Shown here: positions 44,355 through 53,223 of the stretch, piece by piece | Layout of the letters: each line of letters begins with the position of its first letter | Position numbering within the stretch: position 1 is the stretch's first letter | Assembly (NCBI RefSeq): GCF_014216315.1 | Contig: NZ_CP045702.1 | Location: 1,178,001 to 1,242,000, forward strand | Source of the DNA: Streptomyces finlayi | Lineage (GTDB): Bacteria > Actinomycetota > Actinomycetes > Streptomycetales > Streptomycetaceae | DNA: 64,000 nucleotides | Direction of reading: 5' to 3' | Position numbers and translations under genes: made by a program | Notes under the pieces: generated by a model | The model's database searches: none | What the model was told of the DNA's origin: nothing | What the model saw: the letters and a program-made list of their open reading frames with translations, nothing else

Positions 44355-44780
44355 TCAGACGAGCTTGGCCGAGAGCGTGATCGTCGTGCCCGTCAGGGCT
44401 TTGCTGACCGGGCAGTTGGCCTTGGCGTCCTGCGCCGCGGCGACGAACGCGTCGTTGTCGATGCCGGAGACGGTGCCCTCGACGGTGAGGTGGATGCCGG
44501 TGACACCCTCGCCGGGCTGGAACGTCACATCGGCGGAGACGACGAGCCCGGTGGGCGGGGTGCCCGCTCCTTCGAGGCCGTGCGACAGGGCCATGGCGAA
44601 GCAACTGGAGTGGGCCGCGGCGATCAGTTCCTCCGGGCTGGTCTTGCCGTGCGCCTGCTCGGCGCGCGACGGCCAGGACACCGGCCGGTCACCGGTGCCG
44701 GAGGAGTCGAAGGTGACGATGCCGCCTCCGTTGAGGAGGTCACCTTCCCAGACGGTGTGTGCTGAGCGCGTGGTTGCCAC
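44355..44780 (-). CDS. OsmC-family peroxiredoxin
   Basis: 141 residues from GTG 44780 (AAAGGA 7 nt upstream). The OsmC fold is marked by the two redox Cys in AAAHSSCFAMALSHGLEG and AKANCPVSKALTG. OsmC/Ohr enzymes reduce organic hydroperoxides in the cytoplasm, using lipoyl or mycothiol systems for recycling. The spacing and the HSSCFAMAL motif fit the OsmC rather than the Ohr subgroup. Its upstream region has a small palindrome and the 30-bp element shared with the SnoaL-like gene at 53669, pointing to coordinated control. Confidence 0.9.
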   Translation of the reverse strand: MATTRSAHTVWEGDLLNGGGIVTFDSSGTGDRPVSWPSRAEQAHGKTSPEELIAAAHSSCFAMALSHGLEGAGTPPTGLVVSADVTFQPGEGVTGIHLTVEGTVSGIDNDAFVAAAQDAKANCPVSKALTGTTITLSAKLV

Positions 44781-44909
44781 GATGGGTCCTTTTCTCTCGC
44801 GGTGCGTAGAGGGGAGCAATGAGAGGCCCGGCGTTCCGGCCGCGGCCGGTGCGACGGGTCGTCGCAGCCGGTTCGCGTGCTGCCCGGCGGTCGGGCCCAT
44901 GCTCCGCCT

Positions 44910-44924
44910 CCACAGATTCTGTGG
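44910..44924 (-). promoter_or_regulatory. Small palindrome upstream of osmC
   Basis: CCACAG-ATT-CTGTGG, a perfect 6-bp inverted repeat with a 3-bp spacer, 130 bp upstream of the osmC start and 16 bp from the 30-bp element. The rest of 44781-45254 shows no gene. Confidence 0.4.
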
Positions 44925-44940
44925 GAGAACCGACCGGCGA

Positions 44941-44970
44941 ACATCGGCTGATCGACCTATGTCGCTGGTC
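44941..44970 (-). repeat. 30-bp element, copy 1 (upstream of osmC)
   Basis: On the minus strand it begins GACCAGCGACATAGG and ends GATCAGCCGATGT, identical over 30 bp to 53504-53533 on the plus strand. The core ACAT-N14-ATGT contains a dyad (ACAT..GG..GATC..CC..ATGT, 8 of 11 pairs). It ends 160 bp before the osmC start and points the same way relative to its gene as copy 2. Confidence 0.7.
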
Positions 44971-45254
44971 TACCCGCCTCGACGGGAAACGTCGTGAACG
45001 ACGGGTGCGCACCGGGCTGGAGGTGATGGGAGACCACGCGCCCGCGTGTTCGCGGGTAGCACGTGACCACCCGAACCCGGGCGGATCGACGGCGGCGGTC
45101 CCACGATCCCGCGTCGGCCCCGCGGGTGTCGCCCCGTTTCCTGGCCGGCAGGTCGGTCGTGCCGGGCTCACGTCCCGCCCGGCGCCACCGCGCGGACGTG
45201 CGGGACGGACAGCGCCTACGGTCCCGCCGCCGCGCGGAGTGCGGCACGCCCTTC

Positions 45255-45926
45255 TCAGTCGGTCGGCATCCCCGACGGACGGATCAGTCCGCTCTCGTAG
45301 GCGAAGATGGTCGCCTGTACGCGGTCCCGCAGAGCCAGTTTGCTGAGCACCGCGCTCACATGCACTTTCACCGTGCCCACGGCCAGCTCCAGACGCGCTC
45401 CGATCTCCGCGTTGCTCAAGCCTGTGGCCACCAGCACCAGGATCTCGCGTTCGCGGAGGGTGAGGCGGTCCAGGACTTCGGCCACGTTCGCATGGACAGG
45501 GGCGCCGTGGGCGAAGGCCGCTATCAGACGTCGCGTGACCGCGGGCGCGAGGACACCGTCGCCGGAGGCGACGACCCGTATCGCGGACAGCAGGTCGTCC
45601 GGCTCGGAGTCCTTGAGCAGGAAGCCGGAGGCCCCGGCACGCAGCGCTTCATAGACATAGACGTCGAGATCGAACGTGGTGAGCACCAGGACTTTGGTGC
45701 GCCTGCTGTGACGTGTGATCAGCCGTGTGGCCGTCAGCCCGTCCATGCCGGGCATCCGGATGTCCATCAGCACCAGATCGGGAGCGAGGTCGGCCGCCAT
45801 GGACACCGCCGCTTCCCCCTCCGCGGCCTCGCCGACCACGTCCATGTCGTCCTCGGCGCCCAGGATCGCCACGAAACCCGCGCGAACGACGGCCTGATCG
45901 TCCACGACCAGCAGCCGAATGCTGAT
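45255..45926 (-). CDS. NarL/FixJ-type response regulator
   Basis: 223 residues from 45926. The receiver domain (about 1-120) has acidic pair VVDDQ, phospho-acceptor Asp in LVLMDIRMPGMDG and Lys in GFLLKDSEP. The C-terminal LuxR-type HTH is LTLREREILVLVATGLSNAE followed by IGARLELAVGTVKVHVS. It should be phosphorylated by the kinase encoded upstream on the same strand. The start is odd: AAGGAG is followed after 7 nt by ATC, where an ATG would be expected (ATC AGC ATT CGG); the nearest standard in-frame start is ATG at 45974, 16 codons earlier and inside kinase-like debris. Confidence 0.88.
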   Translation of the reverse strand: MSIRLLVVDDQAVVRAGFVAILGAEDDMDVVGEAAEGEAAVSMAADLAPDLVLMDIRMPGMDGLTATRLITRHSRRTKVLVLTTFDLDVYVYEALRAGASGFLLKDSEPDDLLSAIRVVASGDGVLAPAVTRRLIAAFAHGAPVHANVAEVLDRLTLREREILVLVATGLSNAEIGARLELAVGTVKVHVSAVLSKLALRDRVQATIFAYESGLIRPSGMPTD

Positions 45927-46075
45927 GGCGCCTCTCCTTGCCTTGTCCGTGCGGGGCCCGCCGCCCGCGCACATCCTCCCACGGGGGTAGTGCGCAGGGC
46001 GTACCGAGTCGACGTGCCCTCGGCGGGCAGCCGGAACGTGGTCACCCGCGCAGTGGCGCATCGCGCCGGTTCCTC

Positions 46076-48307
46076 CTACGCGCGGGAAACACTCTGCCCG
46101 GCGGTGCCCCGAGGAGCGGTGGGCGCCTTGCCCGCGTCGAGGCTCCCAAGCAGTCGGCGCATGGTGGCCAGCGCCGCCCTCGACGCGGCGGCGACGTCGT
46201 CCAGGCTGCCCGCCTCTGCCGAGGAGATCACCCGGGTGGTCTGCTGGAACACCGTCTCCTGCAGGCCACCGGCGACCCGCTGCCGCTCGCTGTGGATCCG
46301 CTCCCTCGCTTGCCACAACAGTGCCGTGAGCAACGCGTCCTGACGGCTCAGCTCCCGCCTGCGGCGCCTGTGCATCAGCCACCCCGCTCCCCACACGGCC
46401 GTGAAGCCCAGACCGAGGGAGACGAACAGCAGGGCGAGGGTGAGGAACCCGTAGAAAAAGAGCGTGGGAAAAGATGCGATCGGCTCGCCGAGCAGCGTTC
46501 CGTCGGCGGCCAGGGTGGCTGTCATCGAGATCCCGAACACGAGGGTCGCCGTGGGGACCGACAGGTACGACAGTCGCGAGCCGGACGGGTATGTCGTAGG
46601 TGGCGTCGGGGGCCCGACATACCGGCCGGCGGGCGTGGTCGCGGGTGCCAGGACGCGGCCGTAGGCCGCCACGGCATAGACGGCGGCCAGTTCGACGGCC
46701 ACGCCACCCACGAAGAAGGCCGCGCCGGACGGCGGCAGCAGATTGCCGCGGAGCAGCACCGGCCAAACCAGGGCGGTGGCGCCGACGGCCGCGAGGACCA
46801 GCCAGGGAGCACGCCGTCGCCACAACAGTGGCAGTGCGTGAACGGTCAGGACCAGCGCGAGCAGCAGGCACACCTGGACTCCGTGACCGGCGTTCCTCGC
46901 GTTCGTCAGGGCGACGCTCCACGACAACACGAGGGCCGAGCCGAAGACCGCCCCGTCCGCGATCCGCTGCTCGCGGAGGAAGTCGCGCCGCCGTCCCCCG
47001 ACCGGCCGCCGTGCGGGCGGGGCGTCGGGGAGCAGGGCCTCCACGCGCCAGCCCCCGCCGGGGCGGGGCCCCGCGGACAACTGCCCCCCGAGGGCAGCGG
47101 CGCGCTGACGCATCCCCGCCACTCCGCGACCGGAGCCGAGGCCCAGTTCGTCGCCGCTGCTACCGCCGGGCGGCCTGCCGCTGTCGACGGTCAGCCGCAG
47201 GGCGTCCCCGGCCCGCTGCGCCCGGACGCCGACCGGCGCGCCCGGTGCGTAGCGCAGGGCGTTGGTCAGCGCCTCCCGGATGATGCCGTGGGCCGCCTCC
47301 GCCGCGGGGCCGGTGAGGTCGGCGGGCAGTGAGACGGAGATGGGACGGCCCAGCCTGCCGAAGCCGGCGATCAGGGCCTCGATGGGAACGGTCATCGACG
47401 CGGGAGCCGGTGTTTCACTCACGTGCATGACCGCCACGAGACGGCGCAGCGCCGACTGGGTCTCGCGGGCCGTGCGACTCGCGAACGCGAGTGCCTCGAC
47501 GCCCAGTTCGGGTCTTTTTCCACCGAGCCTGCGGGCGGCCTCGACGGTCACCACGACCGAGGTGAGGTGATGCGCGCTGATGTCGTGCAACTCCTGCGCC
47601 AGCCGCTCCCGTTCCATATCGGCCGCCTGTGCACGTTCCTGCGCGGCGCCGGCCAGTCGTTCTTCCACCGTCTGCCGTTCCCGCAGCCGGTGCCGGCGGC
47701 CCGCGCCGAGAGCCGACACCATCAGGTAGAGGCCGACGGCGATGAGCCAGTCGGAGAAGGAGACGCCGTCGAAGCCGTGCCGCACGGCCGCCGGCAGGGG
47801 CTGGACGACTGCGGCGGTGGCGGTCGCGCCCAGAGCGACGGTCCAGTCGCTCACAGCGGTGGCGGAGAAGAGCGCCATCATGACCGCCAGCCCGGGTATC
47901 AGGCCAAGCATGTCGGGAGGTGTCAGGATCTGGCCCAGTACCGACACTGCGAGAATCGTGCCCAGGGCGGCGAGCGGCGTCCGGTCGCGTCGTGCGAGCG
48001 CCAGGACGGTCAGTACCGTGGCGGAGCAAGCGGTGATCCACGCGGTGGTGCTCGGCGGTTCCTCCAGCGTCGAGATCGTGAGGAACATCAGCGCCGTGTG
48101 CACGATCACGAACAGGGTCGGCAGAAGCCGGTGTCGGGTCATCCCCATCGACGCGAGTGTGGAGACGGCCGCGGGCATGCGGGCCGGCGGGCTCCCGCCC
48201 GCCGCTGGCTGTGAGCTGCCTGTCACGTTCCCGAACGGTCCGGACGGCGCCGCGGCCGCGTCCCCACGGGGTTCCGCCGAAGCGGCTACGGCAGCGGTGG
48301 GCCGCAC
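46076..48307 (-). CDS. Duplicated sensor histidine kinase: complete N-terminal kinase plus degenerate second sensor/DHp half
   Basis: 743 residues. The first half has about six membrane helices (60-215), a coiled linker, a HisKA_3 box with the phospho-His in ERLAQELHDISAHHLTSVVV, and a HATPase with REALTNALRYAPGAPVGV and GSGRGVAGMRQRAAALGG. A second block of about six membrane helices follows and then ERQRVAGGLQETVFQQTTRV, a HisKA_3-like helix whose His-Asp pair is lost. No second ATPase domain remains except a possible tail (RVTTFRLPAEGTS, minus strand near 46045) after the stop. It looks like two fused kinases of which the second has decayed. Pairs with the response regulator downstream. 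The start may instead be one of the ATGs at 48178-48142. Confidence 0.8.
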   Translation of the reverse strand: MRPTAAVAASAEPRGDAAAAPSGPFGNVTGSSQPAAGGSPPARMPAAVSTLASMGMTRHRLLPTLFVIVHTALMFLTISTLEEPPSTTAWITACSATVLTVLALARRDRTPLAALGTILAVSVLGQILTPPDMLGLIPGLAVMMALFSATAVSDWTVALGATATAAVVQPLPAAVRHGFDGVSFSDWLIAVGLYLMVSALGAGRRHRLRERQTVEERLAGAAQERAQAADMERERLAQELHDISAHHLTSVVVTVEAARRLGGKRPELGVEALAFASRTARETQSALRRLVAVMHVSETPAPASMTVPIEALIAGFGRLGRPISVSLPADLTGPAAEAAHGIIREALTNALRYAPGAPVGVRAQRAGDALRLTVDSGRPPGGSSGDELGLGSGRGVAGMRQRAAALGGQLSAGPRPGGGWRVEALLPDAPPARRPVGGRRRDFLREQRIADGAVFGSALVLSWSVALTNARNAGHGVQVCLLLALVLTVHALPLLWRRRAPWLVLAAVGATALVWPVLLRGNLLPPSGAAFFVGGVAVELAAVYAVAAYGRVLAPATTPAGRYVGPPTPPTTYPSGSRLSYLSVPTATLVFGISMTATLAADGTLLGEPIASFPTLFFYGFLTLALLFVSLGLGFTAVWGAGWLMHRRRRRELSRQDALLTALLWQARERIHSERQRVAGGLQETVFQQTTRVISSAEAGSLDDVAAASRAALATMRRLLGSLDAGKAPTAPRGTAGQSVSRA

Positions 48308-48369
48308 CGGCTCGTCCGAACTCTCCGCTGTCGGGTATGGGCTCAGTCCCCGCCCCGAGGTGTTGTCCT

Positions 48370-48852
48370 TCAGCGTCGTCCCTCCCCGTTCCGCGCGTCA
48401 CCGCCCTCGCGGTGGAAAATGTAGCCCCCATGGTGCAGTGCATCTCCGTCGAACGTCCCGTCCGCTGTGAACCCGGTGTCGTCCACGTACTCGATCCGGG
48501 TCCCGGAGACCTGGTAGGAACCCGTGTAAGCGCTCTCCCGGTCTCCACGGGCCTCGTCGTAGCGGCCGTTCGCGAGCAGTTCCTGGCGGATGTGCCCGTC
48601 GGCCGTCACCCACATTCCGACGTAGGGGTGCGGTGAGACGTCCGTCGCCGACGCCGGGCGCGTCCGCAATGCCGGGACGGGCGGTGGTGTCGCGGTGGAC
48701 GGAGGCTGCGGGCGGCCGCGCTGTGCGGCCTCGTCGGAGACCAGGGGTCTCCCGCCGTCCGGTACGGCGGCGCAGGCGGTCAGACCTCCCGCGATGAGGA
48801 CGGGGACACAGATGACACAGGCCAGGGCTCGGGAGCGGGTCCGCGCTCTCAC
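48370..48852 (-). CDS. Lipoprotein with an Atu4866 domain
   Basis: 160 residues. The signal peptide ends in lipobox LTAC (VLIAGGLTACAAVPDGG), then comes a Pro/Thr-rich linker and a C-terminal Atu4866 domain (about 83-150, YVGMWVTADGHIRQELLANG, then YVDDTGFTADGTFDGDALHH). The protein should sit on the outer face of the membrane. Its GTG overlaps the stop of the XRE regulator by 4 bp, so the pair is translationally coupled. Function unknown; it is close in sequence to the stand-alone copy at 42926. Confidence 0.8.
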   Translation of the reverse strand: MRARTRSRALACVICVPVLIAGGLTACAAVPDGGRPLVSDEAAQRGRPQPPSTATPPPVPALRTRPASATDVSPHPYVGMWVTADGHIRQELLANGRYDEARGDRESAYTGSYQVSGTRIEYVDDTGFTADGTFDGDALHHGGYIFHREGGDARNGEGRR

Positions 48853-49706
48853 TTGATCCGCTTCGGTGAGTCTTCCTGGTGCCCGGAGCGGGCGGTCGCC
48901 GCCAGCGAGCCGAGCAGGCGGAGCGCATCCGCGGTCCGGGTGCCCTCCTGCGCGTGGTAGACGACCAACTGCTGGCCAGGAGCGGATCGTACGTCGAAGG
49001 TCTGCATGCGCAGGGTGAGCTCACCGACGGCGGGGTGCAGCAGGACCTTCGCGGCATCACTCTTGCCCCGTGCGTCCCGCCTCTGCCAGAGGTCGGCGAA
49101 CTCGCGGCTGCTCTCCGATGCCGTCCGCAGGACCTCATGGATCCTCGGGTCGTTCGGCCGGGCGCCCTCCAGGAAGCGGAATCCCGCGACCGCGTTGGCG
49201 GCGGCCTTGTCCCAGTCCGCGTGGAACGAGCGGACCGACGGGTCGAGGAACATGGACAGCAGCAGGTTCTCGCCGGGTTCGAGGTGGGGGAAGACGGCCC
49301 GTCCCAGCGTGTTCATGGCCAGGACGTCGTACGCCCGTCCCAGGAGCAGGGCCGGCGTGCGGTCCCACAGTTCGGCCATCGTCAGCAACTGGGGATCAGC
49401 TCGCTCGATGGTGCCCTCGTGGCGCGGGAGCGGGGTCATGCCCGCGATCCGGTACAGGTGCAGCCGGCCGTCGTTGTCCAGCAGCAGCGCGTCGCTCAGG
49501 GCGTCCAGGACCTGGGTGGACGGGCGTCGCTCACGGCCCTGCTCCAGCCGCAGGTAGTAGTCGACACTGATGCGGGCCAGCATCGCAACTTCTTCACGGC
49601 GCAGACCGGGGACGCGTCGACGCCCGTCCTCGGGCAGACCGACGTCTGACGGCGTCACCTGCGCGCGCCGACCTTGCAGGTAGTCACCCAGTTTCGAGGT
49701 CGTCAT
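48849..49706 (-). CDS. XRE regulator with MmyB-like ligand domain
   Basis: 285 residues from ATG 49706. The N-terminal HTH is RRVPGLRREEVAMLARISVD followed by YYLRLEQGRERRPSTQVLDA. The C-terminal MmyB-like domain (about 105-280) has the family segments WDRTPALLLGRAYDVLAMN and HPAVGELTLRMQTFDV. Such regulators (MmyB of the methylenomycin cluster is the name-giver) commonly control adjacent small metabolic genes. It is coupled to the Atu4866 lipoprotein gene, which makes that gene a likely target. Earlier in-frame starts would add a non-conserved tail. Confidence 0.85.
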   Translation of the reverse strand: MTTSKLGDYLQGRRAQVTPSDVGLPEDGRRRVPGLRREEVAMLARISVDYYLRLEQGRERRPSTQVLDALSDALLLDNDGRLHLYRIAGMTPLPRHEGTIERADPQLLTMAELWDRTPALLLGRAYDVLAMNTLGRAVFPHLEPGENLLLSMFLDPSVRSFHADWDKAAANAVAGFRFLEGARPNDPRIHEVLRTASESSREFADLWQRRDARGKSDAAKVLLHPAVGELTLRMQTFDVRSAPGQQLVVYHAQEGTRTADALRLLGSLAATARSGHQEDSPKRIK

Positions 49707-49926
49707 GTCAGCCAGGTTAGGCTCCTGAGCGGCCGCGAGCCTGGTCCCAGTGCCCCCAGGGTGGATCCGTCCCTCTGCCATGTCCCACCCTGTCCAGGTG
49801 TCCGAGCCCCTGTGGGACCGGCGCGAGCCGGCAGTCCACGGGACGCACGTCCTGGCGGACGCGGACCGACTCCGGCGGCCGGCGCTCCAGCCGCCGACGC
49901 GCGCGACCACGAGGGCCGGTCGGCGG

Positions 49927-51504
49927 TCAGGGCAGGAGCTGCTGCTCCATGGCGAAGACAGCCACCCCGGCCCGGGTCCGCCGTCCGGTCTTGTCGTAGA
50001 TGTGCCCGAGGTGATGGCCCACGGTGCGGCTCGATATGGACAGCTCGGCGCCTATCTGCTGGTTGGTCAGTCCACGGGCGGCCAGCCGCAGCACCTCGAC
50101 CTCCCGCGCCGTGAGCCCGGCCGGGCAGCGGAGCCGGGACTGCCGTGAACCCGCCGCCCGGAGCACGAGGTCGCAGGCGACAGGGTCCAGGGCGCCGGAG
50201 TCCGCCTCGCGCGTCAGATGTCCGACGGCTTCGTCGAGACTGAGGGCGTCCCGGTGCGCACGCGGTTCGGTCAGTGCGGCGAACACGTCGGCGGCGGCGA
50301 GGATGCGCGCCGAGGGAGAGGTACGGGTTCCGAACTCACCGCGGTGATAGCCGCTGCCGTCGAGGCGCTCGTGGTGCGCGGCGGCGATCGGTGCCAGCGC
50401 GGCGAGCCCGGGCACGCGCTCCAGCACACGCTGGGTCCAGTACGTGTGCATCCTCACCCGCTCCATGTCGGCGGTGCTCAAGGGCCCCGGCCGGTCCCAC
50501 ACGTCGGCGGAGATGCCGGCCCGCCCCAGGTCGTGGAGCAGGGCCGCGCAGCGCAGCCGGGTCACCTCGTCGGAGGCGAGACCGCCCAGACGGCCGGCGC
50601 CCTCCGCCAGCCGTGCGACGTGCTCGCTGTGTCCGACCAGCCATGTCCCCTTGAGGTCGACGAACCTGCCGAGAACCGCGCACAGGCCGGTGATCTCCCC
50701 GGCGGACACCATGACGTACGGGGGCGGTTCGACGGCCACCGCGGATGCGACGGCGTCGGGCTCACGGAGCGGGGCGAGCAGCTTCGCGGCGTCGGCTGCG
50801 AACGCCCGGGCCAGGTCGGGGTCCAGGTGGCCGCCGGCGCGCCTGACCACCGCCGAGACAGCGGCCGGTTCACCGCCCTTGGCATGGGCCAGGACGGCCT
50901 GCTCGGCCACGTGGACGACACGAGCGGCGAAGGACAGGTGTCCGCCTGCGATTCCGAGGGGGATGCCCTGTCCGTCCCAGCGCTCGTACACGTCGTTCAG
51001 CGCCGCGAGGGTCTGCGGCAGGACGCCGAGGCCCGAGCCGAGCGCCTGACTGGCCTCGCAGCCGTTGCGCATGGCCTCCACCCCGACCGTGGGCAGCACC
51101 TCGGTCAGTGTGTCCGTCAACCGCTGTGCGCTCTCGCGCGTCCAGCCACCGAGCCGGAGCAACTGATCGGCCAGGGGCACGTCCTCGCCCGGGTCGAGGT
51201 GCTTCAGCGCGCTCTGGAACGCCACCTCGTCGCCGAAGACCGTCGCGAGCTCGGGAGCGAAGGACGTGCAGCCGACCGAGCGCAGCAGTGCCGTCTCGTA
51301 GACCGCCCTGCAGGTCTCCCGGTCGCCCGCCAGGACGTCGCGGGCGAACACCGTGGCGACGACGCAGGTGCGCAGCCCCTTCTCGAAGGTCATGCCCGCG
51401 GCCAAGTCGCTTGTCAGGGAAAGCGCAGCCAGCACCTCGGCCAACCGAATGTCTTCCACCGCCCCAGCGTAACCGTCCCCCTCCCGTGTCCCGGACATGT
51501 TCAC
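49927..51504 (-). CDS. Tandem HD-GYP-like protein with C-terminal LuxR helix-turn-helix
   Basis: 525 residues from GTG 51504 (GAGGAG 6 nt upstream; ATG two codons later is the alternative). The first half ends in a degenerate HD-GYP segment (NDVYERWDGQGIPLGIAGGH) lacking the HH pair. The second half has HSEHVARLAEGAGRLGG, the HD pair in ALLHDLGRAGI and AAHHERLDGSGYHRGEFG, where GYP reads GYH. The C-terminal 65 residues form a LuxR HTH (LTAREVEVLRLAARGLTNQQ). HD-GYP domains usually hydrolyse cyclic dinucleotides; here the link to a DNA-binding domain suggests a nucleotide-responsive transcription factor. Confidence 0.8.
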   Translation of the reverse strand: MNMSGTREGDGYAGAVEDIRLAEVLAALSLTSDLAAGMTFEKGLRTCVVATVFARDVLAGDRETCRAVYETALLRSVGCTSFAPELATVFGDEVAFQSALKHLDPGEDVPLADQLLRLGGWTRESAQRLTDTLTEVLPTVGVEAMRNGCEASQALGSGLGVLPQTLAALNDVYERWDGQGIPLGIAGGHLSFAARVVHVAEQAVLAHAKGGEPAAVSAVVRRAGGHLDPDLARAFAADAAKLLAPLREPDAVASAVAVEPPPYVMVSAGEITGLCAVLGRFVDLKGTWLVGHSEHVARLAEGAGRLGGLASDEVTRLRCAALLHDLGRAGISADVWDRPGPLSTADMERVRMHTYWTQRVLERVPGLAALAPIAAAHHERLDGSGYHRGEFGTRTSPSARILAAADVFAALTEPRAHRDALSLDEAVGHLTREADSGALDPVACDLVLRAAGSRQSRLRCPAGLTAREVEVLRLAARGLTNQQIGAELSISSRTVGHHLGHIYDKTGRRTRAGVAVFAMEQQLLP

Positions 51505-51572
51505 GCCCCGCTCCTCGCGCGCGGGGTGCGCGTCGGCGGCCGCGGCATGAGGAGCGGACTCTCTCGCGGCGC

Positions 51573-52967
51573 TCAGGCCGCAGGGGTGTTCAGGACGTAC
51601 TCGCGAGAGGCGTGGACCTCGGCGCGCAGGGCGGGCAGGTCGACGTCGAGGACCTGGCCACTCCACTTGCGGGGTGCGCCGTTGATGAGGACGGCGCTGA
51701 TATTGCGGGCGTCGGAGCCGAGCACGATGGTGCCCACCGCGTCGTTGAGCGGCATGTTGTTGAGGTCCTCAGCCTGGATGACCAGCAGGTCGGCCTTCTT
51801 GCCCGGGGCGAGCGAGCCGGTGACGCCTCCCAGGCCGTTGGTGCGGGCACCCTGGAGGGTGGCGAAGTCCAGGACGTCGTGAGTGGTGATCCGCTCCGGC
51901 TGCTGCTCGGTGCCGTGGACGGCGTTGACCGCGCGCATCCGCTGGATGGCGTGCAGGGCCCGCATCTGCGTGAACATGTCGCTGACCAGCGCCACCTCCA
52001 CATCGATGCTCAACCCGGGCCGCACCCCGGCCGACAGGGCCTCGTCGATCGCGGGGATCGCAGTCTCCAGCCCGATCTGGGCATCCGAGGTCGGAGCCAG
52101 GGCGATCATCGTGCCGCTCTCCCCGATCGCCTTCCAGGCAGCATGGGTCAGGCCGGTGGCGTGGATGAGGGTGAGGTCCGGGCCGAGGAGGCCGTCCCTC
52201 GCCCACTTCAGGACGGCGGTGGAGGAGGAGGCGCCGAAGACGGCGTCGACGCTCACCCCGATGCCCAGATCCTTGGCGGTACGGGCGAGTTCGGGGCCGT
52301 AGGCGAGGGCGGGCCCGGCGATCTCGTCGGTGGCCAGAGCGGCCAGGCGCAGGGTCAGCAGCTGGTCGTCGCCGGCGAAGTACGTGTCCTTGAGGCGGGC
52401 CAGGTCACCCGGCCAATGCTTGTCCCAGTCCCCGAAGTGCGGGCCCATCGAGGCGTGCACCCCGCGGATGCCGGTGTCGATCAGCGCCTGGACGGCGGCG
52501 TCGGAGTGCTCGGGGGTGCGGGAGTTGTGGGAGAAGTCGAGCATGGTCGTGATGCCGCTGTCGATCGCCGTCAGCGCGGCCAACTTGGTCCCGACATACA
52601 TGTCGTGCGGCCGGTAGACGGTGGCGTAGCCGGCGAGGGTCGACATCACGTAGGCGCCGAGGTCGTCGACGTCCGGCATGATCCGGCGCAGCTGCGTCTC
52701 CCAGGCGTGCCGGTGGGTATCGACGAAGCCCGGCGTGAGGATCGTGCCCGCAGCGTCGACGACCACCGCACCGTCCCGGTCCAGACCGGTACCGATCGCG
52801 GTGATCGTGTCACCCTCGACGAGCAGGTCGGCACCGTGCAGGACACCGAGGCCGGCATCCATGGTGACGATGGTCGCCCCGGCGAACAGGATGCGCCGCT
52901 GCGAGTCGGCGGACTGGCGCTGAAGCTGTTCGAGCACTGCAGGGCTGGTGGTGTCGGAGGAAGACAA
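51573..52967 (-). CDS. Amidohydrolase of the TRZ/ATZ (SsnA/chlorohydrolase-like) group
   Basis: 464 residues from TTG 52967 (ACAGGA upstream). N-terminal beta-sandwich (RRILFAGATIVTMDAGLGVL), metal-binding HxH in PGFVDTHRHAWETQ, the TIM barrel with further metal-ligand candidates in LTLIHATGLTHAAWKA and an Asp in LSIDVEVA, and a C-terminal sandwich SLAPGKKADLLVIQAEDLNN. It would deaminate or dechlorinate N-heterocycles or cleave related C-N bonds; the substrate is unknown. It is the full-length counterpart of the barrel-less protein at 43449, which aligns to its two sandwich segments. Confidence 0.88.
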   Translation of the reverse strand: MSSSDTTSPAVLEQLQRQSADSQRRILFAGATIVTMDAGLGVLHGADLLVEGDTITAIGTGLDRDGAVVVDAAGTILTPGFVDTHRHAWETQLRRIMPDVDDLGAYVMSTLAGYATVYRPHDMYVGTKLAALTAIDSGITTMLDFSHNSRTPEHSDAAVQALIDTGIRGVHASMGPHFGDWDKHWPGDLARLKDTYFAGDDQLLTLRLAALATDEIAGPALAYGPELARTAKDLGIGVSVDAVFGASSSTAVLKWARDGLLGPDLTLIHATGLTHAAWKAIGESGTMIALAPTSDAQIGLETAIPAIDEALSAGVRPGLSIDVEVALVSDMFTQMRALHAIQRMRAVNAVHGTEQQPERITTHDVLDFATLQGARTNGLGGVTGSLAPGKKADLLVIQAEDLNNMPLNDAVGTIVLGSDARNISAVLINGAPRKWSGQVLDVDLPALRAEVHASREYVLNTPAA

Positions 52968-53223
52968 AGGGTGTCCTGTTCATCAGGCCGGGGCGGGGGC
53001 CCATGCCGGGTGGGTGATGCCATCAGCCTCGGGCCATCCTGCAACGACAACCAGGCCGCCGTTTGCCCAGGTACGGCGCACCCAGGCTCACCACCGCCCT
53101 GCGCCGTCACGACCCGCAGGAGCCGGTCGCTGCCGTCGCGCGGCGTCCGCGTTCAGGCGGCTCTGCGGCACATCGAGTTGCCGGCGATGACCCTTGATAC
53201 GTCGGGAATCCGGGGCCATGGCA

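Noticed and set aside
43146..44380. Second long plus-strand frame overlapping the barrel-less amidohydrolase gene
   Set aside because: Arg/His/Pro-rich shadow; the 43449-44204 frame has a ribosome site and two recognisable domains.
44941..44970. The 30-bp element as part of a leader peptide (it can be read as HRLIDLCRW)
   Set aside because: The reading frame points away from osmC and from the SnoaL-like gene and has no nearby start, ribosome site or short stop at either copy; a regulatory DNA element fits better.
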